DNA from: JAKFYM01 sp964416595
GTDB lineage: Bacteria > Bdellovibrionota > UBA1018 > CAIPTA01
Direction: 5' to 3'
DNA: 64,000 nucleotides
NCBI GenBank assembly: GCA_964416595.1
Contig: CAYQES010000005.1
Location: 1-64,000 of the forward strand
In this document: piece after piece, positions 18,125-27,327 of the stretch
How positions within the stretch are numbered: the first letter of the stretch is position 1
Layout of the letters: each line of letters opens with the position of its first letter
The notes under the pieces: model-generated
The model's input: the letters and a program-made list of their open reading frames with translations, nothing else
Told to the model about the DNA's origin: nothing
Database searches by the model: none
Position numbers and translations under genes: made by a program

Positions 18125-19237
18125 ATGGCCACTTTAATGAAGGAAGAAGTAGGCTCTTCGAAATTTGATTTAAACGCCGTTTGGGTGATGATTTTCCTCA
18201 TCTGCATCGGCATCGTAAATCTTTACAGCGCCACCTACGCCTCCCAAGGAGCCGAAGCCCAATTCTGGAAACAACAATTAATGTGGTGTGGTTTAGGCAT
18301 AGTGGTTTCTGTGAGCGCGTATTTTGTGCACTACCGGGTGCTAGAGCGTTTTGCCTATGTGGCTTACGGGATAAATCTGCTTTTACTTGTGGCCGTGCTA
18401 GTGGTTGGAAAAAGCGCTCTCGGCGCCAAACGCTGGATCGGCGTGGGCAATTTCACCATCCAACCTTCAGAGTTCATGAAAATCACCATCGCCTGGACTC
18501 TCGCGAAATATTTCCACGACGACCAATACCGGGATTACTATGACCTTAAAAATCTTTTGATCCCCATTTTATTGATTCTGATCCCCGTACTCCTAGTAAT
18601 GGCCCAGCCTGATTTAGGAACAGCCATGATCATCTTGGCCGTGAGCATCAGTATGGTGTTATTCGTAAAAGTGAGCCCTAAGCTATTAATTGTTGTAGCC
18701 TTGATCAGCGCCACGCTCTTACCCATCGCTTATAAATTTGTGTTGAAAGATTACCAACGCCAGCGGATCGTAACCTTCATCAATCCCCAGAGTGATCCTC
18801 GTGGAGCCGGTTACAACTCCATTCAATCCATGATTGCCGTAGGTAGTGGTCAGTTCTTTGGCAAAGGTTTCACAAAAGGCACCCAGAGCCAGCTCAACTT
18901 CTTGCCCGAACATCACACCGACTTCGTGTTCTCTGTGTTCAGCGAAGAGCACGGCTTCGTTGGTTTCCTAGTGCTTCTTGTGCTGTATATGGTTTTACTC
19001 GCCAACGCCCTGAAAACGGCTTATGGCTCCAATGATAAATTCGGGATGTTATTTGCCTTTGGCCTGGCCAGCCTTTTCTTTTGGCATATTTTCATCAATA
19101 TTGGCATGACCACTGGGATCATGCCCATCGTGGGTGTGCCCCTGCCCTTTATGAGCAAGGGTGGAACTTTTTTAATTTCTTGTATGCTATCGGTGGCGAT
19201 TCTTACGAATATCGCCAACCGGAAATCGATGTTTTGA
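18125..19237 (+). CDS. rodA: RodA peptidoglycan glycosyltransferase (SEDS)
   Basis: 370 aa with about ten membrane helices and SEDS landmarks: GAKRWIGVGNFTIQPSEFMKI, AQPDLGTAM, GQFFGKGFTKGTQSQLNFLP-EHHTDFVFS and the terminal VPLPFMSKGGTFLISCML. It polymerises lipid II glycan chains together with PBP2. The start codon directly follows the mrdA stop. The conserved Asp of the extracytoplasmic loop (HHTDF) is intact. Confidence 0.96.
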   Translation: MATLMKEEVGSSKFDLNAVWVMIFLICIGIVNLYSATYASQGAEAQFWKQQLMWCGLGIVVSVSAYFVHYRVLERFAYVAYGINLLLLVAVLVVGKSALGAKRWIGVGNFTIQPSEFMKITIAWTLAKYFHDDQYRDYYDLKNLLIPILLILIPVLLVMAQPDLGTAMIILAVSISMVLFVKVSPKLLIVVALISATLLPIAYKFVLKDYQRQRIVTFINPQSDPRGAGYNSIQSMIAVGSGQFFGKGFTKGTQSQLNFLPEHHTDFVFSVFSEEHGFVGFLVLLVLYMVLLANALKTAYGSNDKFGMLFAFGLASLFFWHIFINIGMTTGIMPIVGVPLPFMSKGGTFLISCMLSVAILTNIANRKSMF

Positions 19238-19270
19238 TTTCTGCTTGAAAAGCCGCTACTAACTAAGGGC

Positions 19271-20239
19271 GTGAAAAACCCTTACCTTTCCTATAGCGAA
19301 AGCCTCGTGCAACGCTACGGAGTGAAAACTTACAAAATCACCCTCTCCGGCGGTCGCACTTGCCCCACCCGGGATGGCACCTTTGGCCCGAAAAAGGGCT
19401 GGGGTGGATGCGCCTTTTGTGATGTGCACGGCAGTGCGAGCTATTTTTCTAACCTTCGCAAAGAACTTCCCGTACGGCTACAAATGGAAGCCGCTTCCAG
19501 CGCCATTCGTAAACGCTTCAAAGCCGAACGCTTCGTGGCCTATTTCCAAAGCTACACCACCACCCACCAGGAAATTGCGGAATTTAAACATCGTTACGAC
19601 GAAGCCGTGGCCTACCCAGGAGTTGTTCGTTTGGCTGTGGGCACCCGCCCCGATTGTTTGCCCGAGGAAGTGCTGGAGCTTTTGGCCACTTATTTAGATC
19701 GTGTGGACGTGCAACTGGAACTTGGCGTGCAGAGTCTCAATGACCAAGTGCTGGATTGGTTCGACCGGGGCCATGATAGTAAAACCGCCATTGATGCCCT
19801 AGAGCGAGCCCTGGCTTTTTCTAAGGAATGTAAGGCCAAAGGCCACACCAAAGAACTCGACGTAAGCGCCCATCTGATTGTTGGCGCCCCCATGGAAACG
19901 CCAGAAGATCTCATTCATACAGCGAAAGAATTAAATCGTTTGGGAGTGCATGGAGTGAAGCTCCACCATCTCCACGTGCTCAAAAAAACCAAATTGGAAA
20001 AGCGTTTTAAGGCGGGAGAATTTCCGCTGCTCACCATGGAAGAATACTTCGAGAAAGTAGCGCTTTTCTTAAGGCACCTGGATCCTAAAATCGTGGTCCA
20101 TCGTACCCATGGTTTAGCGCCCCACCCGGAGGAATTGGTGGGCCCCGAATGGTCCCTGCAGAAGATCCATCCCGTGGAACAATTAAAAGTGTGGATGCGG
20201 GAGCAAAACTGGCAACAAGGCGATCTAATTTCTAAGTAA
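19271..20239 (+). CDS. Radical SAM protein, TIGR01212/YhcC family
   Basis: 322 aa from GTG 19271. The [4Fe-4S] cysteines are in the spacing this family uses, with a long first gap: TCPTRDGTFGPKKGWGGCAF followed by C. FQSYTTTH, GTRPDC, VQLELGVQSLND and KLHHLHVLKKT further define YhcC-type proteins. The reaction is not established for the family. A link to tRNA or cofactor modification is only a guess. It lies 33 bp after rodA on the same strand and may be co-transcribed. The ribosome site (AAGG) is close to the GTG, so the start is slightly uncertain. Confidence 0.87.
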   Translation: MKNPYLSYSESLVQRYGVKTYKITLSGGRTCPTRDGTFGPKKGWGGCAFCDVHGSASYFSNLRKELPVRLQMEAASSAIRKRFKAERFVAYFQSYTTTHQEIAEFKHRYDEAVAYPGVVRLAVGTRPDCLPEEVLELLATYLDRVDVQLELGVQSLNDQVLDWFDRGHDSKTAIDALERALAFSKECKAKGHTKELDVSAHLIVGAPMETPEDLIHTAKELNRLGVHGVKLHHLHVLKKTKLEKRFKAGEFPLLTMEEYFEKVALFLRHLDPKIVVHRTHGLAPHPEELVGPEWSLQKIHPVEQLKVWMREQNWQQGDLISK

Positions 20240-20364
20240 AATCAAATACTTAAAAAAATCCCGCCTCCCTCCGGCACCAGCCCAAACTAGTCACACGATC
20301 CCGCTTAAGTAATGCGCTCAACCTACCGATTAATACTTAACTAAATTAATCAGGAATGGCGGCC

Positions 20365-21009
20365 ATGAGACCCTTCGCTTTATTTTTTAGCCTCTTTCTA
20401 CTTGCTCCCGAAGCCGAAGCCAAAAGCTCTTTAGCCGTGGCCTGCCAACAACTAGTGAAAAACGACAAAACCCTACTCCCTAAATGCGTGAGCCATGGGG
20501 AATTTTTTGAACTCAATAGCGAATTCGTTTCCGCCTGCACCAAATTCCACGACGACGTGGAAATCCGCATGCGTTGCCTAAAAAGCGGCGCCAATATGGA
20601 AATCCTAAAACTCTGCCAAAGCGCCGGCTGGAGTTTGGACGGCACCCTCACCTGCCTACGGGCCTACCCCACCAGCGATGGCATGAAAGCCTGCAAGGCT
20701 TTGAGCGAAATGGAAGAAGAGCAGATCCGCTGCGTGCGCATGGGCAGGGAAAAAGCCCAAGTGGATTCTTGCGTGGCCCTCGCGGCTAGCGCCGAAGAAC
20801 GTTTGCACTGCCTACAAATGGATATTCCTTATTTCGAAGCCAACCGCTGCAGCAAAAATTATAAGGACAATACCAATAGATTTCATTGTCTGGAAAATTA
20901 CGTAGCCCAAAGAGAAAATGAGTTTCGCCGAGATCAGGCAGAAGTGCGGGGGCGTGTGCTGGCTTCGGAACCTCAGCGTAGCGAAAAACCCAAAACAAAA
21001 ATTAAGTGA
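20365..21009 (+). CDS. Secreted cysteine-ladder repeat protein, no recognised family
   Basis: 214 aa from ATG 20365, which has AGGA 9 bp upstream; the ATG at 20356 touches that AGGA and is less likely. The signal peptide is MRPFALFFSLFLLAPEAEA. The mature protein has twelve Cys at residues 27, 41, 58, 71, 84, 97, 110, 123, 136, 149, 162 and 175. The last ten are spaced exactly 13 residues apart. Units alternate, giving a 26-residue double repeat; half of them read like E-x-x-(R)-hydrophobic-(R/H)-C-(L/V), for example EIRMRCL, EEQIRCV, EERLHCL and NRFHCL. The tail is Lys/Arg rich. Even Cys number and export suggest a disulfide-stapled helical solenoid; that is inference. The 3' end overlaps convergent rlmN by 8 bp. 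Confidence 0.8.
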   Translation: MRPFALFFSLFLLAPEAEAKSSLAVACQQLVKNDKTLLPKCVSHGEFFELNSEFVSACTKFHDDVEIRMRCLKSGANMEILKLCQSAGWSLDGTLTCLRAYPTSDGMKACKALSEMEEEQIRCVRMGREKAQVDSCVALAASAEERLHCLQMDIPYFEANRCSKNYKDNTNRFHCLENYVAQRENEFRRDQAEVRGRVLASEPQRSEKPKTKIK

Positions 21010-22207
21010 GATGCTGCTCCCGCTGACGTCGCTCTGCGTGTTTAGAGCGCAAGGCCTCTTTCGATCGTAATTGACCGCAGGCCGCTAAGATATCGGGGCC
21101 CTTGGAAATCCGGATCGTAGTCATTAAATTCCGGTCCAAAAGATATTTTTGAAAAGCCATTACCTCTTGGATTTCGGGCCGTTTATAAGGGCTCGCCGGA
21201 TGCGGGTTAAAAGGAATGAGGTTCACTTTAGAGGGAATGCCCGCCAATAATCTCAAGATCCGCTCGGCGTCCGATCGGGAATCATTCAAGCCCTTTAGCA
21301 TCACATACTCAAACGTAATGCGACGGCCAGGCCCGAGCTCATATTGCCGGCAACCATCCAAGAGATCTTTCAATTTATAGCGCCGATTCACGGGCATGAT
21401 TTTATCCCGCAATTCATCGGTGGTGGCGTTCAAAGATACCGCCAAATTCACCTTGGAGCGTTTGCCTAGTTCCAGCATCTGGGGAACAAGGCCCGAAGTA
21501 GAAACCGTGATTTTCCGATGAGATAAATTAAAGCCGTGGGGGTGCGTGAGGATATCGATGGAATCCAACACATTCTCTAAGTTGTGCAAAGGCTCACCCA
21601 TGCCCATATAAACAATATTTGTTATACGATCACCAAAAGTTTCCAAGATCTCTAGCGGGTATTCCCGGGCCACTTCCAGCACCTGATCCACGATCTCATG
21701 GGTTTTGAGATTGCGCATGAGGCCCATATCGCCCGTATTGCAAAAAGAACAGGCCATGGCGCAACCCACTTGAGAAGAAACACATTGGGTGAGGCGATCC
21801 TTGATCGGCATCAGCACGGTTTCGATGGTGCGATTGTCACTTAAGCGAAAGAGGGTTTTCCTGGCTTTATCTTCCTGGGAAACTTGGATACTCACCTTAG
21901 GGGGACGCGGAATATAAAAACGTTCCTCTAAAAGTTGGCGCACTTCCTTGGAAACATTGGTCATCTCCGCAAAAGAACGCACGCGTTTCCGATAGAGCCA
22001 GAAGAAAACCTGTTGGGTGCGGTAAGTTTCTTTGCCGAGCTGGGCGAGTTCTTCGGAAAGCTGGCGGAAAGTGAGGCCTGTGATGGCCGTGCGGGTTTCC
22101 AGGAGGGGCTTAGCCTCGGCGGGCTGGGCGCCAAGCTTGGCTCGCTCATCGAGGGGGGTGGCGGCCACTTGGGGGTTGAGGCTGATCAGATCGTCGCGGA
22201 AGTCCAT
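21002..22207 (-). CDS. rlmN: 23S rRNA/tRNA adenine-C2 methyltransferase RlmN
   Basis: About 401 aa from ATG 22207, chosen because CAGGA lies 10 bp upstream; a TTG seven codons earlier is open. The radical SAM cluster motif CxxxCxxC is seen in GCAMACSFCNTGDMG. Other RlmN landmarks are KTLFRLSDNRTIETVLMP, NIVYMGMGEPLHN, ITVSTSGLVPQM, LAVSLNATTDELR and, near the end, the conserved Cys in DILAACGQL. It methylates A2503 of 23S rRNA and A37 of some tRNAs. The N-terminal 40 residues are an extra, poorly conserved extension. Confidence 0.95.
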   Translation of the reverse strand: MDFRDDLISLNPQVAATPLDERAKLGAQPAEAKPLLETRTAITGLTFRQLSEELAQLGKETYRTQQVFFWLYRKRVRSFAEMTNVSKEVRQLLEERFYIPRPPKVSIQVSQEDKARKTLFRLSDNRTIETVLMPIKDRLTQCVSSQVGCAMACSFCNTGDMGLMRNLKTHEIVDQVLEVAREYPLEILETFGDRITNIVYMGMGEPLHNLENVLDSIDILTHPHGFNLSHRKITVSTSGLVPQMLELGKRSKVNLAVSLNATTDELRDKIMPVNRRYKLKDLLDGCRQYELGPGRRITFEYVMLKGLNDSRSDAERILRLLAGIPSKVNLIPFNPHPASPYKRPEIQEVMAFQKYLLDRNLMTTIRISKGPDILAACGQLRSKEALRSKHAERRQREQHLT

Positions 22208-22249
22208 GGAATTGGCATCCTGCGGCAAAACAGGGGGAATTGCAACTAT

Positions 22250-23113
22250 TTATCCCCGCATCCCATGCCAGCGTAATAGGGCCTTCATGGGCCAGGGCTC
22301 CGGCTCAAAAAGCACCTCTTTTTCCACGTCCCGCTGGCTACGCACCTTTTGTAAATTGCGCCAAGCGGCCTTCTCCCCCTGGAGCATTTGGGCTTCCCGG
22401 CAGCCCTGCCATACCCGGTTGGTCATAAATAAGGCGTAGGTGGGGAGCATGTGGAGACTCTCGGCCCAGGCCACAAAGCGGGCGGCGGTTTCGGGCAGGA
22501 AAAGATCCATGGCCCGCCAGTCAATATTGGAAAAATCCGGCTCACAAAATCCTTTTAATTCCGAGCCCTGGAACTCGAGCAAAATAGCGTCGATATCCTG
22601 GGGATCATTTACAATCACCAATAGAAATAATTTTCGTTCTGGGAAAAGTTCGCCGAAAAATGAACGGAAAAGATTAAAAAGAAAATTTTTACGGGGCCAG
22701 TATTGCTCCACGGGTCGCTCACCCACATGAACCGCCAATTTGGATTTTTCACCCTTATCCACGCCAATTATTTCCCGAAGTTTTGTGATCTGCGCATGGA
22801 AGTGATCGGTGGCTGGAACAGAAGGGCGAACCGCCGCCACCTGGGAGAGCGCCACAGCCAACTCCTCACTATCGAGGAAAGTGGCACCGGAAACATTATA
22901 TTTATGGGAAAAAACCTCCCAGCTGCCTTCCATAGAATCCACTTGTTTGCCCGTATCGGAAAATCCAGAGTGGGAAGGCGAACCCGCGGCCATGCCCAAG
23001 GCACCGCTCAAAATGCGGTTGTGAGAATGCAAAATGGCGAGACCACTTTTTTTCGGCGGCAACGGCCCTAGGAGCCGCTGAAATTTATGCCAATTCTGCC
23101 TGAGTTCCATCAT
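22250..23113 (-). CDS. Conserved-looking cytoplasmic protein of unknown function
   Basis: About 287 aa from ATG 23113 (GGAG 7 bp upstream). The start lies inside the end of the upstream GH35-like gene, so the two are translationally coupled. There is no signal peptide or membrane helix. It begins MELRQNWHKFQRLLGPLPPK followed by SGLAILHSHNRILSG, and the middle has a beta-rich stretch (RKLFLLVIVNDPQDIDAIL). Two small motifs, LHSHN and HFHAQITKLREI, contain His but make no recognisable metal site. I do not recognise the family. Coupling suggests it works with the sugar-hydrolase-like protein. Confidence 0.65.
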   Translation of the reverse strand: MMELRQNWHKFQRLLGPLPPKKSGLAILHSHNRILSGALGMAAGSPSHSGFSDTGKQVDSMEGSWEVFSHKYNVSGATFLDSEELAVALSQVAAVRPSVPATDHFHAQITKLREIIGVDKGEKSKLAVHVGERPVEQYWPRKNFLFNLFRSFFGELFPERKLFLLVIVNDPQDIDAILLEFQGSELKGFCEPDFSNIDWRAMDLFLPETAARFVAWAESLHMLPTYALFMTNRVWQGCREAQMLQGEKAAWRNLQKVRSQRDVEKEVLFEPEPWPMKALLRWHGMRG

Positions 23114-24809
23114 CACTCTTCTCCGTTTCCTGCTCCACACTTTCCACAAACACACTCAAGGGAATCACTGATAGGGGCGGCAGCTCCGCTTCAAAACAGA
23201 GGCCGGCCTCATGGCGCTCGGCACTGGCGCCTTCCCCAGGAGTCAAGCCATGAATGCGCACGGGTTGAGGAAATTCCAAAGAGAGTTTGCGGCTTTCTGC
23301 ATCGGGATTTAAAAGAAAGAGGGTTTTCATATTGCCCTGCTTTTTTTCTTCTTCTTTTAAATTCCAATCCACCGCAAGAGATATCACACCGGTATCGCTG
23401 CGGTCGAAAGAACAAAAAGGCTCAATGCGTGCCACAGAAACCAAACTATCACCTAAGGTATCCATGGAAAGCTGAGAGTGCTCTTGGCCCTCGATCAGCA
23501 ACACATGCCCTCCTTCAGGGAAAATTCCGATCTCAAATAGCCAACCATGATTTAAACGAAAGGATTTTAATTTTTTGAATTCTTTTAAACCAGCTTCGCA
23601 AAGCGAAGAGCGAAAAATTACCACCGTGCAATCCCATTGTTTAGCGGTTTTCAAAAGATCCATGAATTGCCGAAACTCTAACGGATAACCTTCTTCCACA
23701 GTGAAGAGTTTAGTTTTTCGCCGCTCTTTTTCTGAAATATCCGCAAGCGACGTTTTAAATTTCAATGCCACACCTAACTTTTCTTGTAACAAGCAAGAAA
23801 TGCGAGCGGGAGCAAAACGGTTTTGCACAATGGAAATCCCGGGGCGAGAAAGCGCCGTTTCTTTTGTGGAAAAGCCGCGCACTAATTTTTGCATCTTTCC
23901 TTTGAAGGCTTTCGATAGACTGAAAAAATCATGTTCATTGAGCCACACTTGGCCAAACACCATGAGCGCCGAGGAAACGAGAAAATTCCGTTCCCGATCC
24001 CGCAATTGGTGCAAATCATCCAGCCAAGCCACAGAACAAGAAGCCCGGGCTTTTACCAGCGAGCGAAAAAGATCTCCGTGGTTTGGGCCTGAACCCATGA
24101 GTTCTTCTAACAAACGCGTTTGCGTGCTATCCCGGGCAAAAAGATTGTGGGAAACCACCGATGCACCGGAAAATTTTTCAAAACGGGATTTCAAGAAATC
24201 GTGGGCACGGGAGTGAAAAATCCTTTCGGCCAAAGCAGGAGTCCACTCTTCTTTCCTGTAACCGGCGCCGAATTGCATATGGCGTAAGGAAAAATCTCCG
24301 TGATCGGAAGCCGCAAGCCCCGTGTTGCGGTAGTGTTTGAATAAACTATCCGTAACCACGAGCTGCACATTGGCCTGTTCTACTTCCTGGAATACTTCCG
24401 ACAATTCTTGCGTGAGCTTGAGGAGAAAATGCCCGTAGCGCTGAAACACCGCTGGCGCGAGCAGACTCACCAAAGGATGAATATTTGGCGGCACGCAGGC
24501 ATAAAAAGGATGCCCCAAACGATCTTGCGCTAAATTCTGACGCTCCCGCAAAAGCTCATCGGGAATGCCACCATTGGCGTAACCAATTCCCAATTCCGGA
24601 CACACACCTAAACGCAAAGAGAAGCCGCTGGCTAATGCTTGTTTTACAAATTTTTGCAGGAGATGTTGGCGGTCTGTTTCAAGGTGCGACCAAGGCACGA
24701 AGGCCGCAATGGTCGTAGCTCCGCCCTCACGAAATTTTTCCATCATAGAAAAAATTTCTTTCGGGTTATAATCCCAATACCTTACAACAGGAATCAGCTC
24801 TAACTTCAT
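23085..24809 (-). CDS. GH35/GH42-like TIM-barrel protein (putative cytoplasmic glycosidase)
   Basis: 574 aa without signal peptide. The first 150 residues look like the start of a clan GH-A barrel: RYWDYNPKEIF, GGATTIAAFVPWSHLE (compare the YVFWNLHE strand of GH35) and RLGVCPELGIGYANGGIPDEL (compare the CAEWxxGGLPAWL strand carrying the GH35 acid/base). A C-terminal region (LLNPDAESRKLSLEFPQP, LPPLSVIPLSVFVE) resembles the beta-sandwich tail of such enzymes. The acid/base Glu appears shifted relative to true GH35 (CPE rather than CAE), and I cannot place the nucleophile. Activity and substrate are therefore uncertain. It overlaps the downstream unknown gene and diverges from the acyl-CoA dehydrogenase. 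Confidence 0.6.
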   Translation of the reverse strand: MKLELIPVVRYWDYNPKEIFSMMEKFREGGATTIAAFVPWSHLETDRQHLLQKFVKQALASGFSLRLGVCPELGIGYANGGIPDELLRERQNLAQDRLGHPFYACVPPNIHPLVSLLAPAVFQRYGHFLLKLTQELSEVFQEVEQANVQLVVTDSLFKHYRNTGLAASDHGDFSLRHMQFGAGYRKEEWTPALAERIFHSRAHDFLKSRFEKFSGASVVSHNLFARDSTQTRLLEELMGSGPNHGDLFRSLVKARASCSVAWLDDLHQLRDRERNFLVSSALMVFGQVWLNEHDFFSLSKAFKGKMQKLVRGFSTKETALSRPGISIVQNRFAPARISCLLQEKLGVALKFKTSLADISEKERRKTKLFTVEEGYPLEFRQFMDLLKTAKQWDCTVVIFRSSLCEAGLKEFKKLKSFRLNHGWLFEIGIFPEGGHVLLIEGQEHSQLSMDTLGDSLVSVARIEPFCSFDRSDTGVISLAVDWNLKEEEKKQGNMKTLFLLNPDAESRKLSLEFPQPVRIHGLTPGEGASAERHEAGLCFEAELPPLSVIPLSVFVESVEQETEKSDDGTQAELA

Positions 24810-24854
24810 TGGGTTCTCTTGTTTGTAAGCGTAGCATAAGAAATGGGAATTACC

Positions 24855-24882
24855 TTGTTTTTCGATATGTTAAAGATATAAC
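24855..24882 (+). promoter_or_regulatory. Candidate sigma-70 promoter for acyl-CoA dehydrogenase
   Basis: TTGTTT at 24855-24860 and TATAAC at 24877-24882 are separated by 16 bp, in the AT-rich 119-bp gap between divergent genes. The start site would be about 40 bp before ATG 24929. Confidence 0.4.
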
Positions 24883-24928
24883 CAGAAAACGTGTAAGAGC
24901 CCAGTTTGCCGCAGGAAAAGGAAGAGCC

Positions 24929-26053
24929 ATGGATTTTCAGCTCACAGAAACCCAAGCAGAAATTGTGCAAATGGCGGCCCGTTTCGCCCAAAAAGAAATC
25001 GCCCCTTTTATTGAGGCGGACGAAGCCAAAAGTTTTTTCCGTAAAGATTTATTCCCAAAACTTGGCGCCGCCGGCTTGCTCGGCATCACCGTGGATGCCA
25101 ATTACGGGGGCGCGGGACTCGGCACCATGGAATATGCCCTGATGCTAGAAGAAATCGGCATGGTTTCTTCCGGCTACGCCACTTCCATTTCTGTTACGGG
25201 CCTGCCCATCTCTATTTTGAGCGCCGTAGGAACGGACGCGCAAAAGAAAAAGTATTTACCTCCGCTCCTCAGCGGAGAAAAGATTGGCGCTTTTTGCCTC
25301 ACGGAGCCCTCCGCCGGATCCGATGCGGGGAGCCTGCGCACCTCGGCAGTGAAAAAGGGCAATAAGTATATTTTGAATGGCGTAAAGCAATTCATCACCA
25401 ATGGCGATCAGGCCGATTATTTTCTCGTGATGGCCCGCACTTCCGAAGGCGGCTCCAAGGGTGTAACGGCTTTTATAGTAGAAAAAGATTTTGGCGTAAA
25501 AGGCGGGAAGTTAGAGAAAAAAATGGGCATGCGGGTTTCTCCCACCCAAGAAATGATTTTTGACCAAGTGGAAGTGCCCGAAGAGAACCGCATTGGCCCC
25601 GAAGGCCAAGGTTTTACGGTGGCTAAAAATGCCCTCGACGGCGGACGCATCTCCATCGCCGCCATCTCCAATGGTATCTCCCGGGCCGCCCTCGCCCGAG
25701 CTACGGCCTACGCCAAAGAGCGAGAGCAATTTGGCAAAGCGATATTGGAATTCCAGGGCGTATCTTTTTTGTTAGCCGATATGGCCACGGAGCTCGAAGC
25801 TTCCCGCTTGCTCACCTGGAACGCCGCTTTCTTAAAAGACCAAGGCAAGCCTTTCAAACATATGGCTTCCATGGCCAAACTAAAATCCACAGAAAGCTGC
25901 ATGAAAATCACCACAGATGCAGTGCAGATCCTGGGTGGTTACGGCTATATGGAAGAGTTCACGGTGGAGCGCTATATGCGGGAAGCGAAGATGATGCAGA
26001 TCGTGGAGGGCACGAGCCAAATCCAAAGGCTTGTGATCGCAAAAGGTTTATGA
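24929..26053 (+). CDS. Acyl-CoA dehydrogenase
   Basis: About 374 aa from ATG 24929 (AAGGAAG 6 bp upstream), the standard length. Landmarks run in order: MDFQLTETQAEIVQMAARFA, YGGAGLGTMEYALMLEEI, the FAD-contact signature CLTEPSAGSDAGS, FITNGDQADYFLVMA, YAKEREQFGKAI, QILGGYGYMEEF and the catalytic-Glu region MMQIVEGTSQIQ. It oxidises short/medium acyl-CoA at C2-C3 with an electron-transfer flavoprotein; the chain length cannot be told. Its stop overlaps the pgi start by 4 bp, an unusual metabolic pairing. Confidence 0.95.
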   Translation: MDFQLTETQAEIVQMAARFAQKEIAPFIEADEAKSFFRKDLFPKLGAAGLLGITVDANYGGAGLGTMEYALMLEEIGMVSSGYATSISVTGLPISILSAVGTDAQKKKYLPPLLSGEKIGAFCLTEPSAGSDAGSLRTSAVKKGNKYILNGVKQFITNGDQADYFLVMARTSEGGSKGVTAFIVEKDFGVKGGKLEKKMGMRVSPTQEMIFDQVEVPEENRIGPEGQGFTVAKNALDGGRISIAAISNGISRAALARATAYAKEREQFGKAILEFQGVSFLLADMATELEASRLLTWNAAFLKDQGKPFKHMASMAKLKSTESCMKITTDAVQILGGYGYMEEFTVERYMREAKMMQIVEGTSQIQRLVIAKGL

Positions 26054-27327
26054 GAAACGCTCTTGAACTAAAAAATATTTCTATTCCTCAATCAGAGAAA
26101 TCTCTGAACTGGACGAGCGCCCAAAAGCAATTGCAAGAATGGCAGCAATCTAATTTTGCTGGCTACCGACGCTTGGTGGATGCGGGCAGTGATTGTTATC
26201 CAGATTTGAAAGAAATCAAAAAAATTGCTAATGATCACACTAAAGGCGCTACCGGAAAATCCATTAAGCACTTTGTGGTTATGGGAACCGGGGGATCTAG
26301 CTTAGGCGGTGAAACCCTGATTCGCGCCCTCCATGCTCCAGGAAAAAATCCCCAATTTTATTTTGCGGACAATAACGACCCCCAATATTTCCATGACCTG
26401 TTGGCGTCGCTTTCGCCCGAAGAAACCTTGTTCTACGCCGTTTCCAAATCGGGTACCACCCCAGAAACCATTTCGCAGTTATTGGTCGCGCTCGCTTGGA
26501 TAAAAGCCTCCCTAAAAGACAATTGGAAAAAACATTTTGTGTTCTGCACGGATCCGCAAAAAGGCGATCTACGGAAACTTTCTGAAACTTGGGGCATAGA
26601 TTGCCTACCCGTGCCCTCCCCCGTGGGTGGCCGCTTCTCTGTGCTCTCGGCCGTGGGACTTTTCCCCGCAGCTTTTGCGGGCTTAGATCTAGAAGGATTT
26701 CTTGCGGGCGCGCAAAGCATTGCGAAGTTTGAAAATTCTTCTTGGGAGAAAAATCCTTGCGCGCTTTTGGCTAAAAATTTAGTGACCGGGCAAAAAGAGC
26801 GCCCGATCACTGTGCTCATGCCCTATAGCTCTCAACTCAGCGCTTTCTCCCGTTGGTTTTGCCAACTCTGGGCAGAAAGCTTAGGAAAAGAAGGCCAAGG
26901 CTTTACACCCTACCCTGCCATTGGCACCACGGACCAACACTCCCAAGTGCAGCTCTATATGGAAGGCCCCAAGGACAAAGTGATCGTGCTCCTGCACGTG
27001 AAAAAATTTACTCAAAGTTTGCCGCTCCACTTTCCCGAGGGCACCGCAGATCTACCGGCCTTTCAGGAACTAAAGGGCCGCTCCATGCTGGATCTTTTCG
27101 ACGCCGAATTCCGCGCCACCCGGGATGCCTTCACCAATAACGGCGTTGCTAACTGTACTTTGGAAATTGATCAGTTGGATGAATATTCTTTGGGCGCTTT
27201 GTTTTATTTTTGGGAATCTACTACGGCTATCGCCGGCGCACTAGCGGGCATCAATCCCTTTGACCAGCCGGGTGTGGAAGCGGCTAAAGTGCTCACGAAG
27301 AAGTATTTGCGGGAATTAGGGAAATAA
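26050..27327 (+). CDS. pgi: Glucose-6-phosphate isomerase
   Basis: 425 aa. The sugar-phosphate isomerase signature is clear: MGTGGSSLGGETL, YAVSKSGTTPETISQL, DPQKGDLRKL, GGRFSVLSAVGLFPAA and the C-terminal GVEAAKVLTKKYL with its active-site Lys. It interconverts glucose-6-P and fructose-6-P. The length matches short bacterial Pgi rather than the 550-aa E. coli type. It starts within the stop of the acyl-CoA dehydrogenase (ATGA) and its 3' end overlaps the convergent threonine dehydratase by 12 bp. Confidence 0.93.
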   Translation: MRNALELKNISIPQSEKSLNWTSAQKQLQEWQQSNFAGYRRLVDAGSDCYPDLKEIKKIANDHTKGATGKSIKHFVVMGTGGSSLGGETLIRALHAPGKNPQFYFADNNDPQYFHDLLASLSPEETLFYAVSKSGTTPETISQLLVALAWIKASLKDNWKKHFVFCTDPQKGDLRKLSETWGIDCLPVPSPVGGRFSVLSAVGLFPAAFAGLDLEGFLAGAQSIAKFENSSWEKNPCALLAKNLVTGQKERPITVLMPYSSQLSAFSRWFCQLWAESLGKEGQGFTPYPAIGTTDQHSQVQLYMEGPKDKVIVLLHVKKFTQSLPLHFPEGTADLPAFQELKGRSMLDLFDAEFRATRDAFTNNGVANCTLEIDQLDEYSLGALFYFWESTTAIAGALAGINPFDQPGVEAAKVLTKKYLRELGK

